Shown piece by piece: positions 63,322-64,000 of a stretch of DNA of 64,000 nt. The stretch spans positions 3,654 through 67,653 of the forward strand of contig CBIHOD010000017.1 in assembly GCA_966211815.1 (NCBI GenBank), in the 5' to 3' direction. The position numbers and the translations under genes are program-made. Each line of letters begins with the position of its first letter. Positions within the stretch are counted from its first letter, which is position 1. Below the pieces are notes generated by a model. That model made no database searches, was not told where the DNA came from, and saw only the letters and a program-made list of their open reading frames with translations. The DNA is from JANPCX01 sp966211815. GTDB taxonomy: Bacteria; Pseudomonadota; Gammaproteobacteria; Burkholderiales; Burkholderiaceae_C.

Positions 63322-64000
63322 ATGAGTGCCGATCTGTGGCTGCGGGGTTGCGAGCGTTTGGCCGCCGAATTGCCCGAACAACAATTCAACACCTGGATCA
63401 GGCCCTTGCCCGCGGCGGATGTCGCCGACCAAGGCGACGCCGGGACGGTGGTGACGCTGCGCGTGCCGAACCGGTTCAAGCTGGACTGGATCCGCACGCA
63501 ATACGCCGGGCGCATCGAAGCCTTGTTGAGCGAACTGGCGGGCAAGCCTGTGCGCCTGGACATCGCCCTGGCCCTGCGCGAAGCCGGCGCGCAAACCGCA
63601 CCCTCGGCGGCGGGCCGCCGCGGTGCCGAGCCGGCGGCGAAGGCGGCCGGCCTGAACGGCGCCGGCCCATCGACCGTCAGGGCCGCGGCGGCTCCCGCCG
63701 GCGGCGGGCTCAGCCCCATGGGCGGCAACCGGCTGAACCCGAGCCTGACCTTCAACACCCTCGTGCCGGGCCGCGCCAACCAGATGGCCCGCACCGCCGC
63801 GCTGCATGTGGCGGGCGCGCCGGGCCGCATGTACAACCCGCTCTTCATCTACGGCGGGGTGGGCCTGGGCAAGACGCACCTGATCCACGCGGTGGGCAAC
63901 GCGCTGCTGGCCGACAAGCCCGACGCGCGCGTCCTTTACCTGCACGCCGAGCAGTTCATCACCGACGTGGTGAAGAACTACCAGCGCAAGACCTTCGACG
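63322..64000 (+). CDS. dnaA: Chromosomal replication initiator DnaA (cut by window edge)
   Basis: The first 226 residues of DnaA. Domain I starts ADLWLRGCERLAAELPEQQF and NTWIRPLPAADV (helicase loading). A Gly/Ala-rich linker (domain II, about 85-140) follows, then the AAA+ domain III with SLTFNTLVPGRANQMARTA and the Walker A GGVGLGKTHLIHAVGNALL. The DNA-binding domain IV is beyond position 64000. Start is the ATG at 63322, one of several just after a DnaA-box-like TTTTCCACA. It is divergent from rpmH. Confidence 0.98.
   Translation, partial: MSADLWLRGCERLAAELPEQQFNTWIRPLPAADVADQGDAGTVVTLRVPNRFKLDWIRTQYAGRIEALLSELAGKPVRLDIALALREAGAQTAPSAAGRRGAEPAAKAAGLNGAGPSTVRAAAAPAGGGLSPMGGNRLNPSLTFNTLVPGRANQMARTAALHVAGAPGRMYNPLFIYGGVGLGKTHLIHAVGNALLADKPDARVLYLHAEQFITDVVKNYQRKTFD

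Overview
The window is G+C-rich, densely coded DNA with almost all genes on long runs separated by short gaps and many 4-base ATGA stop/start overlaps. Gene content points to a betaproteobacterium of the order Burkholderiales, most like Comamonadaceae (Variovorax/Ramlibacter-like). The clues are the dnaA / rpmH-rnpA-yidD-yidC-mnmE block with a DnaA box, the Porin_4-type porin, the CtlX/arginase arginine cluster and the style of the LuxR regulator. The right end is the chromosomal origin region; recA is cut by the left edge and dnaA by the right edge. I see no rRNA or tRNA gene, CRISPR array, transposase or phage gene.

Layout. 1-6.7 kb: recA with a near-consensus LexA box, a TctDE-like two-component pair, a class III aminotransferase and a beta-helix lipoprotein. 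6.7-14.6 kb: an arginine/citrulline/ornithine catabolic island made of a divergent Lrp regulator, a polar amino acid ABC transporter, ornithine cyclodeaminase, CtlX-type citrulline hydrolase, a second binding protein and arginase. Arginine and citrulline would both be turned into ornithine and then proline. 14.6-22.8 kb: two GSTs, a monothiol glutaredoxin-like protein, a secreted alpha/beta hydrolase coupled to a NatAB-type ABC exporter, and a chemoreceptor. 22.8-28.2 kb: porin, malic enzyme (maeB) and an orphan PotF. 28.2-35.2 kb: a lipoprotein, a DUF6502-like protein and three tandem paralogous secreted proteins of about 560 residues with no function I recognise. 35-46.6 kb: RluA-type pseudouridine synthase, trhO, DUF427, a WYL regulator, an odd HNH-like protein, and a TetR plus RND efflux operon. 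46.8-54.7 kb: a small DUF3563-like protein, an HD-domain protein, then the most interesting locus (below). 54.7-64 kb: acetyltransferase, peptide-binding protein, flavin reductase, a cNMP-binding protein, then the origin block.

The main discovery candidate lies at 49.0-54.7 kb. A peptidase-containing ABC exporter (C39 protease) and its HlyD partner are followed upstream by a 50-codon gene (53079-53231, minus strand). This gene has a strong ribosome site and encodes a textbook double-glycine leader (L-12, L-7, V-4, G-2, G-1) in front of only eight residues, VRSPGSNW. Next to it is a LuxR-type regulator whose ligand pocket keeps D72, P73, W87 and G112 but has F in place of the two usual W/Y residues. 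Three 20-bp lux-box-like palindromes sit upstream of the exporter, the peptide and the luxR gene. The first two share a wider promoter layout (an AGGGGGATTG block upstream, a TGNAATGAAG block exactly 20 nt downstream, and a start codon 71-73 nt away). No luxI is present. I infer a self-contained export-and-sense peptide circuit governed by a LuxR-family protein in a Gram-negative bacterium. The ligand link is inference, while the peptide, exporter and boxes are seen directly.
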